DNA of 64,000 bases from a virus: positions 1 to 64,000 of the IMG/VR virus record IMGVR_UViG_3300027973_000057; one strand, given 5' to 3'. Under the pieces are notes generated by a model. The model searched no databases and had not been told where the DNA came from. It worked only from the letters and a program-made list of their open reading frames with translations. A program made the position numbers and the translations under genes. Positions 10,578-21,400 of the stretch are shown here, one piece after another. Position 1 is the stretch's first letter; every line of letters starts with the position of its first letter.

Positions 10578-10618
10578 AAAGGGCTTGTTTCCTCAAGTAT
10601 AATTATACAGCCCTTTTT
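10578..10618. terminator. Inverted repeat between neck gene and tail tube gene
   Basis: AAAGGGCT at 10578-10585 pairs with AGCCCTTT at 10609-10616. The T-run is better on the plus strand, although both flanking genes are on the minus strand. The loop holds GTATAATTATAC, which also looks like the -10 region of the tail-tube promoter. It could be a terminator or a promoter-associated palindrome. Confidence 0.4.
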
Positions 10619-10619
10619 A

Positions 10620-11171
10620 TTAATTTATAGATTCAATTATGTCTGGCATTTGATGATAGTCATAGTCAATGATCATTTTATTACCGCCGTAGGTTCTGGC
10701 TGTTCCAAAGTCAATAATATCCCTGACCTCTTCTAGTTGGTATATCTTAAAATTGTGGAAATAAAATTGGCAGGTCATGCCATCAATAACTCTTCCTTTG
10801 GCCCAATCATTTATTTCTTGAGCAGTTTCATCTCCACGATCCATATACCTAAGAACTGCTTCTTGAACCCTTATCATATTTTCAATTACAGTATTTTGAG
10901 TTGCATAAAAATAATACAATAGTTGCTCACATTTAATGTGTGGGAAAGGAGATCTTCTCATTCTAATTAGTCTGTCATATACAGCAAGAACACCAGTATA
11001 TGAGACTCTTTCCTCATTAATAACAATCCACTGTTCTGTAAGATCATCTAGGGTAGTTGGTGTTGTTGGAAAAAATGGAACTGGAACTCTTGATATCTCA
11101 AAAATTTTTTCTTGAAGGTATTTATTAACCCATAAACCTGGTGTGTTTAATGTTGATTTTGGTTCTTCCAT
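10620..11171 (-). CDS. Putative tail terminator/neck protein
   Basis: 183 residues. No domain recognised. It sits between the gp10-like protein and the tail tube, the usual place of the tail terminator or tail-completion protein. The ATG overlaps the upstream stop (TAATG). Function is inferred from gene order only. Confidence 0.55.
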   Translation of the reverse strand: MEEPKSTLNTPGLWVNKYLQEKIFEISRVPVPFFPTTPTTLDDLTEQWIVINEERVSYTGVLAVYDRLIRMRRSPFPHIKCEQLLYYFYATQNTVIENMIRVQEAVLRYMDRGDETAQEINDWAKGRVIDGMTCQFYFHNFKIYQLEEVRDIIDFGTARTYGGNKMIIDYDYHQMPDIIESIN

Positions 11172-11845
11172 TATGCCACCACCTTAGCATTTGCTACCCA
11201 ACGATATCCTACTGCTTTACCAACACTCTTACCACCAGTTTTACCTCTACGCAAGTTTGCCTTATATACCATTGGATTATTAAAGTATTGCGATAGACCA
11301 CTAGATCTTAAAAATGCTTGAGTAAAATATACATTAAAAAATGTATCGAATGTATTTGCAAACTGTCCCTGTACATTTCCTCCAGGATTTTGTACAGTTA
11401 CTGGCTTTTTTGTATATACTGCTTCTCCACCAACTTCAAATCTTAAAACATCAGAATTTTTTGGTGCTATTGTTACTGCTATTCCATTTTCCATAATTCT
11501 TGCCTTATCCTGAAATGGAACATTTGATCCTGTCTGAATACTTGTAGACTGCTTAAAGTCAGAAGTGAATGATACGCCACGATTATTTATTGAGTATTTA
11601 ATATCAAATAGTCTTGCATTTTGATTGCCTGCGTTATACCACTCATAAACATGATGAAGTGACTGTTCATCTACCCGTGCATTTGAGTCAATAAATAAAC
11701 CTGCCTGCTCTGAAACAGCAGAACCAAGATTATTTAAAAACTCTGTTTTTGCAGCAACGGATCCTTCAACAAATCCGTATGAATAGTTGACTATGTTATT
11801 TATCTCTTTATTAAACTTTCTTGCATCAAACTTAAGGGTTATCAT
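11171..11845 (-). CDS. Putative HK97 gp10-like neck protein
   Basis: 224 residues. It begins with a helical segment (ARKFNKEINNIVNYSYGFVEG) followed by beta-rich sequence and a basic C-terminus rich in Gly and Lys (RRGKTGGKSVGKAVG). Size and position between the head-closure candidate and tail terminator fit the gp10-like head-tail joining proteins. It overlaps the upstream gene by 4 nt. Similarity is by architecture only. Confidence 0.5.
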   Translation of the reverse strand: MITLKFDARKFNKEINNIVNYSYGFVEGSVAAKTEFLNNLGSAVSEQAGLFIDSNARVDEQSLHHVYEWYNAGNQNARLFDIKYSINNRGVSFTSDFKQSTSIQTGSNVPFQDKARIMENGIAVTIAPKNSDVLRFEVGGEAVYTKKPVTVQNPGGNVQGQFANTFDTFFNVYFTQAFLRSSGLSQYFNNPMVYKANLRRGKTGGKSVGKAVGYRWVANAKVVA

Positions 11846-12288
11846 ATATCTACCGCCTGGTTTTCTGATCTGCGTAAAACTAACTTGTAGTAGTCTACTT
11901 TTCCAAATGGACCAAGGAATGGCTCCTGTGATGCAACTTCAAATATTGTAGACTTTCCCGCTCTAGGGCCAGCGGTTTCTACATAAACATTATTGCAATT
12001 TCTATCTTGAATGTTTGTTAAAATTATGTTTGTTATAGATGTGCCAGAGTCAAGACTAGACACTCTTATATCTGATTTAACTCTGCCAATAAGTAAAGTA
12101 TCTTGTGTGATATTTACATTTGGGACAATTTCTTCTTTTGTTTTTAAACCAGAAGTTGTAAAATGACAAGCAATAACTTTATCTAAAATCCACTGCTTCT
12201 TAACATTTCCATAAGTACCCTGCTCAACAATTGGATAAAAAACATCCACCTGCATAGGGAACATAAAATCTTTTCCCTCGCACTGCAT
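11842..12288 (-). CDS. Putative head closure (stopper) protein
   Basis: 148 residues, predicted mostly beta, between the connector candidate and the gp10-like gene. The start overlaps the previous stop (TAATG). Position fits a head-tail stopper. No recognisable catalytic or binding motif. Confidence 0.5.
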   Translation of the reverse strand: MQCEGKDFMFPMQVDVFYPIVEQGTYGNVKKQWILDKVIACHFTTSGLKTKEEIVPNVNITQDTLLIGRVKSDIRVSSLDSGTSITNIILTNIQDRNCNNVYVETAGPRAGKSTIFEVASQEPFLGPFGKVDYYKLVLRRSENQAVDI

Positions 12289-13199
12289 TAGATCAATCCT
12301 GGCTTAGGTATTGTGACTGTATATTTATCTAAAATCTTATCAACAATCATATTGCCAGTTCCCTCAAATATTTTTTTATCGAACTGAATCTTGAACTGAT
12401 CTGAATTATACGATGTTACGTAGCGTGTGTAATAATCTAACTTGCCACACTTTAGGTCTTCGATTAAAAGTTTAGTTGCATATTCAACATCAGGTGGTAG
12501 TGCTCTATAGCCAATATCAAGGACAAATGTATAGTCCCATCCCTTTGGAAAGGCTACTGCTGATGTTCCAAAAACATTTGCTAAATCTCCAAACGCTCTT
12601 GGATATTGCTGTGCTCCAGTTTCAATTCTATTATATTGTTCTGCGATAACTCTTTGAATTGCTGAGTTGTCAAATGTGACCATAAAATCATACATATTTG
12701 TTTCTGGTGTTTCAACATCATAAACTAAAACATTGTTTTCATAAACCTTTAGAACCTTATTTAGGTCTTCCCAAATTGAAAAATAATCTGATCCATCTGC
12801 AACTTTTTGCACTATATGCTTGCTATTGTAAAAACCATCTACGATAACTGTATCAATAATAGATCTGGCAACCATTTCAAATGTTTTGTATTCTTCAATT
12901 TCTGAGGCAGTCGTTCCTAGTTTGTTTGGATCTGTATACGGTCTAACAATATCTAGGTTTTCTTCATATAGTGTATGGATATGCTCTGTGTCATAAAACT
13001 TAATAAAAAATTTACGGTCATATTGGACCTGTGCCAAAGGTATTTCATAAATCAATTTTCCATTGGCATCTGAAAAAATATTAGTTTCAGTTACTGAGTG
13101 ATCCACCAAATCCTCAACATAGACAACATACTCATAATTGGGTATAGGCAAAGTCCATGTTGTTGTTAAAGGATATGGTGGAACTCTCAATACTTCCAT
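12288..13199 (-). CDS. Putative head-tail connector/adaptor protein
   Basis: 303 residues. The N-terminal 90 residues look like a beta-sandwich (TWTLPIPNYEYVVYVEDLVD). A helical region about residues 100-140 (ASEIEEYKTFEMVARSIID) resembles the helical adaptor proteins that bind the portal. The fusion of an extra N-terminal beta domain to an adaptor-like core is unusual, but the assignment rests on gene order. Confidence 0.5.
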   Translation of the reverse strand: MEVLRVPPYPLTTTWTLPIPNYEYVVYVEDLVDHSVTETNIFSDANGKLIYEIPLAQVQYDRKFFIKFYDTEHIHTLYEENLDIVRPYTDPNKLGTTASEIEEYKTFEMVARSIIDTVIVDGFYNSKHIVQKVADGSDYFSIWEDLNKVLKVYENNVLVYDVETPETNMYDFMVTFDNSAIQRVIAEQYNRIETGAQQYPRAFGDLANVFGTSAVAFPKGWDYTFVLDIGYRALPPDVEYATKLLIEDLKCGKLDYYTRYVTSYNSDQFKIQFDKKIFEGTGNMIVDKILDKYTVTIPKPGLI

Positions 13200-13202
13200 T
13201 AA

Positions 13203-13664
13203 TTATGCACCAAATTCCGATTTAACTTCTTCTGGTGTAACTAGTGTTACGTGATCACGAGTAAGCCATTGTTCTGCTTCTTTTTGAGAAACGATATTGA
13301 TTCCCTTTGAAACCTTACCAACGCCAACCCAAGAAACATTCTTAGTTGACTTAACAGCAACTGTCTTTTCATCCTTTGCAGGCTTTGCTACTGCTGCCTT
13401 GCGTGGTTCACGCTTTGCAGTAGTTGCACCAATTGCTCCATTGGCTACTGTTCCAACAGCCTGAACTGTATCTGATCCAGCATATGATGGTGCTGCGATT
13501 GCTGTTGGTTCTTCTGCTTTTTCTTCTTCCTGAGCAGGGGCTGCAGGTGCTTCTTCAACAACTGGTGTTTCTACAACTGGTGCCTCTTCGACAACTGCTG
13601 TTTCTACAACTTCTGGTGTTTCTACAACTGCTTCTTCTGCAGGATTATTATTAAAATCTTCCAT
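13203..13664 (-). CDS. Acidic low-complexity virion-associated protein
   Basis: 153 residues following the capsid gene. Residues 8-52 are a Glu/Val/Pro-rich repeat (VVETPVVEEAPA-type), then an Ala/Lys-rich linker. A compact C-terminus (about 108-153, NVSWVGVGKVSKGINIVSQK) contains a W-x-T-R-D-H-V segment. A head accessory or decoration role is possible. The start has AGGAGG 8 nt upstream and a nearby TGATATAAT promoter about 25 nt away. Confidence 0.6.
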   Translation of the reverse strand: MEDFNNNPAEEAVVETPEVVETAVVEEAPVVETPVVEEAPAAPAQEEEKAEEPTAIAAPSYAGSDTVQAVGTVANGAIGATTAKREPRKAAVAKPAKDEKTVAVKSTKNVSWVGVGKVSKGINIVSQKEAEQWLTRDHVTLVTPEEVKSEFGA

Positions 13665-13704
13665 TATTTCCTCCTGAATAGTATTATATCATTATAAATG
13701 ATAA

Positions 13705-13735
13705 GGGGAGCAGGAGCGTTAACTCCTACTCCCCC
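13705..13735 (-). terminator. Hairpin after major capsid gene
   Basis: GGGGAGCAGGAG pairs with CTCCTACTCCCC (one G-U pair) around a 6-nt loop. On the minus strand it follows the short spacer upstream of the capsid gene, so it ends the 13203-13664 promoter-side transcript or insulates the capsid mRNA. The downstream tract is A/T-rich but not a clean T-run. Confidence 0.5.
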
Positions 13736-13755
13736 TAAAGTTTTACTGTTACAGA

Positions 13756-14904
13756 TTATGCATCTGCTGCAGCGTCAGCCCATGCGATTGCATCTTGTTC
13801 TTCCCACTGAATACCGAAGCGAACGAAGACTGTATATTCTACAGTGTCCTTCTTTGGCTTGTATTCACGGTTAACTGTGATGTCACGCTGGAATCCCCAT
13901 ACACGGTTCTGTGGGAATGTCAAGTCGACATATCCTGCAGGGTAGTAAGGAACTTCTTGTACGTCAATTCCGAGAACACGAGTTGTACGTGCTCCACCGA
14001 ATGTCTGTGCTGTACCATCAAGGTATGCTTGACGGTTTGCAGGTGTACCTGCTGGTGTACCAGCAAATGCTTCTGCGATTGCGTCTGCAAGAGTACCATT
14101 ATTCTTAATGATTCCCTGGAACGCATCTGTACCAGCATAGAACTTCAAGTTAGACTTGATTGCACGGTACTTACGTGGCATTGCAAGAATGATCTTCTGC
14201 ATTGCATCTGTTGTCCAGTTATTATTTGTAACTGTAACAACTGCTTCGTGAGCATCTCCATCAGTCTTAACATGAGGTACGAAACCTTCCATGATTGAAA
14301 GAAATGCGTCTGATCCTGTTCCTGTTCCGTTGATTGCAAGGTCTTCGATATCATTACCGAAAGCATTTGTCATCAAACGTACAATGTGATCTTCTAGTTG
14401 TGCACCTTCGATATTATCTTCTAGTGCTTCTGCAGAAACTTCCCAGTCAAGACGAATCTTCTTTGTAGTCAATTCAACCTTTGAGAATGTTGCTCCTGCG
14501 TTTGTGTAGTCGCCAACTGCTTGCGCTGCTGCACGAATTACACGCTCTCCGACGTTTACCTTTTCGAGTTCCATTGTATTGGCTCTCATAGTAACACGAC
14601 GGCCATCTTGGGCGAGAGTGGTTGCATCCCACACGTAGTCAATAAAACGACGTGCTTGCTCTGGGCGTAGGATACCTGATCCAGCCTCACCTGAAGGGTT
14701 TACTGCGTTTGGTCCTGTTGTTAGACCGTTATTTGATGTAGGGATGTTTCCAAGTACTCCACCGTCTGTGTAGTTACCTGGTACGTTTACTCCTGCATCT
14801 GAACCTGATGCGAATGCTCCCTGACCCTGATAGAGTCCTGGTGCTGTTCCACCTAGATTACCTGAAGTTCCAGGTTGGTTCTTGATTATTTCTTGTTCCG
14901 ACAT
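13756..14904 (-). CDS. Major capsid protein (HK97 fold)
   Basis: 382 residues. The N-terminal 75 residues are Gly/Asn-rich and disordered (a probable delta region). Then come typical HK97-fold segments: the helix LEDHIVRLMTNAFGNDIEDL near residue 175, an NLKFYAGTDAFQGI strand, and the C-terminal VFVRFGIQWEEQDAIAWADA. AGGAGGTGACAAT immediately before ATG is the strongest ribosome-binding site seen in the window, fitting very high expression. It follows the protease/scaffold gene. Confidence 0.9.
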   Translation of the reverse strand: MSEQEIIKNQPGTSGNLGGTAPGLYQGQGAFASGSDAGVNVPGNYTDGGVLGNIPTSNNGLTTGPNAVNPSGEAGSGILRPEQARRFIDYVWDATTLAQDGRRVTMRANTMELEKVNVGERVIRAAAQAVGDYTNAGATFSKVELTTKKIRLDWEVSAEALEDNIEGAQLEDHIVRLMTNAFGNDIEDLAINGTGTGSDAFLSIMEGFVPHVKTDGDAHEAVVTVTNNNWTTDAMQKIILAMPRKYRAIKSNLKFYAGTDAFQGIIKNNGTLADAIAEAFAGTPAGTPANRQAYLDGTAQTFGGARTTRVLGIDVQEVPYYPAGYVDLTFPQNRVWGFQRDITVNREYKPKKDTVEYTVFVRFGIQWEEQDAIAWADAAADA

Positions 14905-14940
14905 ATTGTCACCTCCTGTGATTTTTACTTATTTTATTTT

Positions 14941-16365
14941 TTAATTGAATAAGTCGGCTGTTTTGAGGAAACTACCGCCCCATAGGGATTTTTCAACCAT
15001 TTCAGGTTGATCCTGTACAATCTCGCCGAGATCGCCAGACTTTCGGAAAGCGGTGTCTGCTTCTACAGCATCTACACGCTTACCAAATTCATTGAATTCT
15101 TTTGAAACTGATGCAATATCTTTTGCAACTGCTTCAAATGAACTTTTTGCTGTATCAACATCGACCTTTGAAACCTTAAGTGCTTCCACTTCGGCTTGCA
15201 ATGATTTAACTGTTGATACTAGATCGCTAAAGGCTGATGTTAGAGTGTTCTTGATTTCTGCAATTGACTCTGCAATTACTTCATCTGACTTTGGAGCCAT
15301 TGGCTTCTTGTCTTCTTCTGCCTCAACATCTGTTGACTCAGTTCCTTCATGAGCAGCAGATTCTTCAGCATCAGTCGGCTTTGCAGCCTTTTCTGTTGAA
15401 TCTTCTGTATTTGTATCAGACTTTGAATCGCACATGCATGCATCCATAGCCTTTCCACAATCTGGACATGTTGAAGCCTTTGTAACTTCATGTGTATTAG
15501 CATCTGCCTCTGGAGCAACCTCTGTTGATTTAACTACTTCTGTTGCTGTTGCCTCTGTTGCTTCTGCAACTGTGGTTTCAACAACTGTTGTTGTTTCTTC
15601 TGTCATAGGATTTACCTCCTTGGTAATCTTAGAAGTATTAATGCCTTTAGCACTATCAACTAAGAACTTTATCATGTTTGTTTTTTCGTTATCCGTTTTT
15701 TCGACGAATCCTATATTTTTCATTTCATTACCAGTTACTGGGCTTGTAACTGATTCTTCTTCAGACAACAAAACAATGCCTGATTCGTTGTCGTAGAAAA
15801 CATTTTCAAGGACTGTGTTTGATCCATCGCCCTTAATAACATCAATGCCATCAACCTTTTCTACTGACATAATATTTGCAAATTGATTAGCAGGGGAATC
15901 TACAAGACTCAACTCTACTAAATCATATTCTTTAATAATTCTAATTTGTGTGTCTGACTTCTCATCATAAGCGTCATCCCACTTATTCATTCTTCCGCCA
16001 ATTGAAAAACCAGTATATGTTCCATCCAAAACTTTTTCCCATGCATCTTGTGCACCCTTAGAAATGTATGCAGAAACAAAAACACCAGAATAAAATTTCT
16101 TAGATTCTGGATCAAAGTACTTATCTTCTTTAAATGATACCATCTTTCCTACTGCTGATGGTGTATGCATTTCTCTAATGTTCCCACGGAATTTTGCAAA
16201 TGCATCCATCGATGCTTCTGATGTTACAATATCATTTTGTTTGTCTAAATTGTCAAGGGACGCAAAACCTGAGACTATGCGTCTTTCCTTATCGACTTTA
16301 GCAAATGGAAGGGAGAGGCGAACACTTTCGCCCTCAGTATCCCAATGGGCTTTAGATATGATCAT
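14941..16365 (-). CDS. HK97-family prohead protease with scaffold-like C-terminus
   Basis: 474 residues. Residues 15-165 match the HK97 prohead protease fold: IVSGFASLDNLDKQNDIV, His67 in REMHTPSAVGK, Ser121 in GFSIGGRM, and the EYDLVELSLVDSPAN strand. The remainder is acidic and repetitive, with a four-cysteine segment CPDCGKAMDACMCD in the middle and a heptad-rich helix (SDLVSTVKSLQAEVEALK) near residues 385-435. This suggests a protease-scaffold fusion cleaved during head maturation. The cysteine cluster is an unusual extra. Confidence 0.88.
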   Translation of the reverse strand: MIISKAHWDTEGESVRLSLPFAKVDKERRIVSGFASLDNLDKQNDIVTSEASMDAFAKFRGNIREMHTPSAVGKMVSFKEDKYFDPESKKFYSGVFVSAYISKGAQDAWEKVLDGTYTGFSIGGRMNKWDDAYDEKSDTQIRIIKEYDLVELSLVDSPANQFANIMSVEKVDGIDVIKGDGSNTVLENVFYDNESGIVLLSEEESVTSPVTGNEMKNIGFVEKTDNEKTNMIKFLVDSAKGINTSKITKEVNPMTEETTTVVETTVAEATEATATEVVKSTEVAPEADANTHEVTKASTCPDCGKAMDACMCDSKSDTNTEDSTEKAAKPTDAEESAAHEGTESTDVEAEEDKKPMAPKSDEVIAESIAEIKNTLTSAFSDLVSTVKSLQAEVEALKVSKVDVDTAKSSFEAVAKDIASVSKEFNEFGKRVDAVEADTAFRKSGDLGEIVQDQPEMVEKSLWGGSFLKTADLFN

Positions 16366-16403
16366 GGTTATTATATTATATACCCTTTTTTACAGAAGTA
16401 TCA

Positions 16404-18023
16404 CTATTCGGACATTTCAGCAATTGCATCAATATCGTCAAATTTTCTGCCCTCACCCTTTGGATTTCGTCCTGCAACTGTTGCAGATCCATCAGACTGA
16501 TTATTTGTTCGTTGGGCATCTCTGGCTCTATTTGTAGTTGCATCTGCTGACTGTTGTGGCTTAAGGTCTAGTGGCTGATCCCCACCATCTCTTTGTGGCA
16601 TTCTCAAAATAGTTCTTGCCTCATTAGGAAGCATGATTTGATTTTTTACATAACGCTCAAGGATTTGTGATTGTGCAATTTCATCAGTTAATGTGAGTTC
16701 ATTAAACTTAAACTGAAGAATATCTGTTTTTTCACGAATAATCTTATTGATTGGCTTTTCAAGTTCTCTTTGTGCTGGTCTTGCAACCTGTTCCTTAAAT
16801 GTTCTATCTTGTGCAAGTGCTGCAGCGATAGCAGATGAATCGGATCCGCCAAGTTTTGAAAGTGGCACCTGATGTGCTACCAAAATATCATCACGATTTT
16901 GCTTACGATACTTTTCAAAAGATCCCTCTTGAACACCATTTTCAATTGGCTCCATCTTAAACTCAACCTTATTTGTATCAGAGTCTCCTGGGAGTGGTAT
17001 ATAAAGAGTTCTATGATTTTGCCCCTTCATTCCAGTCTGCAAGAATCTAAACATCTTATCTTCTGCTTCACCAGAAAGTTTTGCACCCTTAAGAGTTACA
17101 ACATATCGTGGTACTGCCTTGTTGCTAAAATAGTCAATATTGTATTGTGATGCAAGCATATCTCCTTGAAGTGCTGTGATTGCTGAAATAATATCTGGAA
17201 CACCGTAAAAAGTATTTAGTGGAGAGTATTCTTTAAAGTGAATAATTTCATTTGGTCTAGCATCTGCAGTTACTGGATTTGGGTTTGTTGCTCCAAAGTT
17301 ACGGAAATAAACAACTTTATTTGCAATAACCTGAACAAATCCATCACGCAGTCTTCTTGCTCTCATTGTTACTGATGGGATGTGACCAATGTATCCTATT
17401 TCTCCTTTTACCGTACGTCCAACTTCAATGTATCCGTTTCCAGTTGCTTGAACATCTGTATAAACCTTTTCCATAATAGTAGTAAACGAGTCTTCGCTAT
17501 TTAGACTTTCAAGCCAATCTGTTAACTCTATCTTTGCTCTTTCAATTCTTTTTCTAGCACGACCAACTGCTTCTGAATCTGAAGAAGATTCTAACTTCAA
17601 CATTGTCCTTGAAGAAACCTCAAAGTCATAGCCAAGACCAACAATGTTTTCTACCTTTGCATCAATGGCTGCATGGTTAGCAAAAGAGGTATCATAATAA
17701 CTTGCAAGTTCATAAAGATTCCATGGTGGAGTAATAACATCAAATAAGCCATATCCATTTCTAAAAATAGTACCTGGATTAATCTCTTTAGACTTAGCAC
17801 CATCTTTACCGCTTCTAACTGCTAAAGCACTATCCATATATTGTGGAGTTGCCTCACCCTTAGCGATTCTTGACGCTCTTCTTTTAAAGTTATTATCTAA
17901 ACCAGATAAAGTTTTTAATTCATCCCAAGTCTTATTAAATGGATCTTGCTCTTTAAAAACATCTGCTTCTTGTGGAAAATTATCCATAGATGCACGAACT
18001 ATATATTCATTTTCTTCTGACAT
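16404..18023 (-). CDS. Portal protein
   Basis: 539 residues. Portal-type features include PPWNLYELASYYDTSFANH near residue 95, NEIIHFKEYSPLNTFYGVPD, a helix with QYNIDYFSNKAVPRYVV, and PLSKLGGSDSSAIAAALAQD leading into helix EQVARPAQRELEKPIN. The C-terminal 60 residues are Asn/Asp/Arg-rich and probably disordered. The ATG overlaps the previous TAA (TAATG). It is the first gene of the head block, followed by protease and capsid. Confidence 0.9.
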   Translation of the reverse strand: MSEENEYIVRASMDNFPQEADVFKEQDPFNKTWDELKTLSGLDNNFKRRASRIAKGEATPQYMDSALAVRSGKDGAKSKEINPGTIFRNGYGLFDVITPPWNLYELASYYDTSFANHAAIDAKVENIVGLGYDFEVSSRTMLKLESSSDSEAVGRARKRIERAKIELTDWLESLNSEDSFTTIMEKVYTDVQATGNGYIEVGRTVKGEIGYIGHIPSVTMRARRLRDGFVQVIANKVVYFRNFGATNPNPVTADARPNEIIHFKEYSPLNTFYGVPDIISAITALQGDMLASQYNIDYFSNKAVPRYVVTLKGAKLSGEAEDKMFRFLQTGMKGQNHRTLYIPLPGDSDTNKVEFKMEPIENGVQEGSFEKYRKQNRDDILVAHQVPLSKLGGSDSSAIAAALAQDRTFKEQVARPAQRELEKPINKIIREKTDILQFKFNELTLTDEIAQSQILERYVKNQIMLPNEARTILRMPQRDGGDQPLDLKPQQSADATTNRARDAQRTNNQSDGSATVAGRNPKGEGRKFDDIDAIAEMSE

Positions 18024-18427
18024 TAGTCATCACTTCCATATTTAGCAATAGTGTCCTTAGCAGCCTGAACAGCACCCAGGTCGTTCATAGATGGAATTAA
18101 TCCTTCTGATAATCTTTGCTTTTGCTCAGAGTACTCTTCTTCTGAAATTCTAGTTAATCCTGGAACAAAGATACACTGCCCATTGCCTTCATCTCCGTAA
18201 TATTTTGCTGCATCACGTAGTTTTGCAATTTGGGTTATGTCGCCCTTCATTGATTCAATGTTAAGAACAGATCCAGAACCATCAGTAAACCACTTTCCGT
18301 CTGCCTTCTTGTAAACATAAAGTCCCCAGTCATAATGCTTTTCAATAATCTTTGCACGAGACTCACCAATTTGCCCTTTCATTTTGGGCAATGCTTTACG
18401 CTTTTTCTTTGGATTTTCAATATTCAT
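18023..18427 (-). CDS. Small basic protein preceding portal
   Basis: 134 residues starting MNIENPKKKRKAL, with a Lys-rich N-terminus and no known domain. The start is taken at 18427 because an extended -10 box (TGGTATACT) ends 7 nt before it; an upstream GTG would add two residues. In this position phages often carry a small terminase or head gene, but nothing here supports that. Confidence 0.6.
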   Translation of the reverse strand: MNIENPKKKRKALPKMKGQIGESRAKIIEKHYDWGLYVYKKADGKWFTDGSGSVLNIESMKGDITQIAKLRDAAKYYGDEGNGQCIFVPGLTRISEEEYSEQKQRLSEGLIPSMNDLGAVQAAKDTIAKYGSDD

Positions 18428-18445
18428 AACCACAAGTATACCATA

Positions 18446-21400
18446 TTATACTGGATCTGATGTCTGAGATTGCCACACTATATCTGTATAAAGTTCATAT
18501 TGATATGAGTTTAGCCTAAATTTTCTTGTATCGTCTACAATTATCTTATTTGTACCAACATAACTCTTATACACATCAGAAGGATCTACTCCATAATAAG
18601 ACTTTGTGGACAAAACAAGTACCCCATTCCAAACATATGCTGAATTCCAGTAATCCCACTCTAACTCTAAAGGCCCCAGATACTTAACCTTAAACCAAGG
18701 TCTTTCTGTAATATTTTGAACTTCCTGTAAGTTTGTGGACTTGTAATGAGAAACAAGATTAACAAGCAAAGGACCATTAATTTTAATTGATCCAACATAG
18801 TTATCAAAGTTAACAATACTGGAAAATGATACCCCCAGCATTCCCCATTCCCTTATGGTTATGTTTGGCTCTTTTACAAGATTACCATTCCAATAAAATC
18901 CAATACCGTTTTCAATTTGTCCAGTTCTTGCATTAACAGCATATATTTTTGCTCTTTTGCCATCTGGATGATTTGCTACCATATAAAACTTTATAAGATC
19001 ATTTTTGCCCTCAACCTCAAAAATTTGTGTTGGAGCATATGGGAAAAAGTCTTGATCATATCTAATTGCTGCCTGCATAGCCATAACTTTATAATTAGAA
19101 GATTTGTTTGAATTTACTGGAATTGATAGTCCACGATTTACTAATGGGTCATACGAACCCTTCACCTGTATTCCAGAATTTTTTGTAAGATATAAGTATG
19201 GAGAACTACCCTTATAAATTGTGTATGGATTTGGCTTTTTATAATCATAGTAAATACCAGTTTTTGTATATGGATAAATCTGAACACCAAACCTGCTTCC
19301 AATTGGATTTGGAGCCACATCATTATAAGCCTGTGATGCTAGTTGCAAACTTTTAACTCTAACTGGATTATTAAGAATTCCACGCACTTTAAAATTTAAA
19401 TGAACAACTACCGCAAGATCATTGAAATTAGTTCCTCTTGGTGGGTATAGTAGCATTCCATCTACTACCTCATATTTTGTATTTATAAAATTATCGTAGA
19501 TAGGTTTATTATTATCATCATAACCCAAAAGATATGTTCCTGGCTCAACAATTCCATTTTGCAATGGTGACTCTATATTTGTAAAATAAGAGTCTTTGGC
19601 ATTTGCACCTGTTGAGACATACTGAAAACTGACATAAGATTTTACTAATGAGTTTGATGTATCATACTTATATGTTTTTGAAGATTTATTTTTTAAGTCT
19701 GAATAATCCATGTACCCAGTAAAAAGGTGATTGTCAAGTGATTCATAAGTTCTTTGAATTGGATTTTGGTACTCAGATTGCAGTTCTTCATAATTCCAAG
19801 AGCCAACCTGAGATTCTTCTACAAACTTTGAGGGTGCTGGATAATTTATATTAAACTGCATAAAATCTAAATCATAGTACGATTCATTTTTTGCATCTGT
19901 AACATATTTTGCAAAATATGACAATGGTATGTGATCTTCCCAATAACCATCTATATCTATATCTAATGCAAAAGTATCAAAGTAGTTATTTGGGCTTAAG
20001 GTATAACTTGCTATATGATTTATTAATTTTTGAGTTGGATATGAGTTAATGTTTCCACCATCTAAAATATAGTCCCAAAAATAAGAAGTTGCACCAACAT
20101 ATTGGCCAGCATCATAATCAATATACTGATTATAAGTATTAAAAACATTTTCAAAATTAGTAGGTGTTCCAAAATCATTAAAGCATTCAGAAATAAAAGA
20201 GTGGTTTCTTTCTGTTGCAAAACCTATTTTATATATATTTCCTAAAAACATTTTAGATAGAGTTTTATCTCCACCAACATATAATTTAAGCCCTGACCTA
20301 TTTCCAAAAAAACTAGAGACATCTTGGCCGTAATGAGAAGCAAAAGTATCTATATCTAACCCAGAGATAAAATCTTCTCCAACTTGTACTGGCACTGTTT
20401 CATATATGAATTTTTCCCCAGAAGATTTAACAATTTTATACTCTAACTCTAATGTATGTTGCAACTCAATAATAAATGAATTTCCAGTTATTTGGTCATC
20501 TATCCTAAATAAAACTTGTGGTGAATCTGGCACTGATAAAACTTTAAAAATTCCATAAAAAGATCTAATTGGAGTATTTGTAACATCTAAACTATCAAAC
20601 AAAATATATCCGCTTGTATCGTTCCAGTCAGAATTTGGCCTTAATCTAAAGAGCATATCTGATTCATTCTGTATGTTCTTACATGCAGTGTTCCACTCTT
20701 GATTTGTTTTATTATTAAAAAATACCGTTGGCAAATTATACTCTGGAAGAGATAGTGCATTATTTGATGCAACTAGATTATCTATAGATGCTTGAGACCA
20801 AATACCTATATCTGGATAAGAATAATTATTTGAATAGTTTGAAAATGGATAATCAATAAATAGGGATGTTCCACTATAAGATGCATTAATATTTTCTGGT
20901 ACCTCAACACCTTGACCGTAAACAAACCTTCGTTTTGCAACAATTGATGGAACCTGATAAGGATAAATTGCAACACAGTCTACTTCAATTGGAGATACAT
21001 CTTCGTATGCATAAAATCCAATCCAGTCTTGATTTTTACCTTCAGAATTATATTTATCTGGTAAAGCAAGTTCTGAAGTTATCATGTTTAATGAAATTAC
21101 CTGCTCTCCATTAATAAGAAGGTTTGCTGAGTTATTTGTTAATCTAACATGAACAATCATTGGCCTTACCCATTCACCAATATAGTGAGATCCATAATAA
21201 TTATCAATCTTTAAAATTATGAAAGGGCCATCTACATAAATTCCATCTAAAGATGAGATTGGTCCACAAATTCTTTTCTTAACACTTGTATCTGAATTAA
21301 TTCTGAGCCACATCTCTAGCGTTTGTTCTTTAAATTTACCACCCTCATTTAAAAAACCATTTCCAGGAATTATTAAAGATGGCAGATCTCCATTTTCTTT

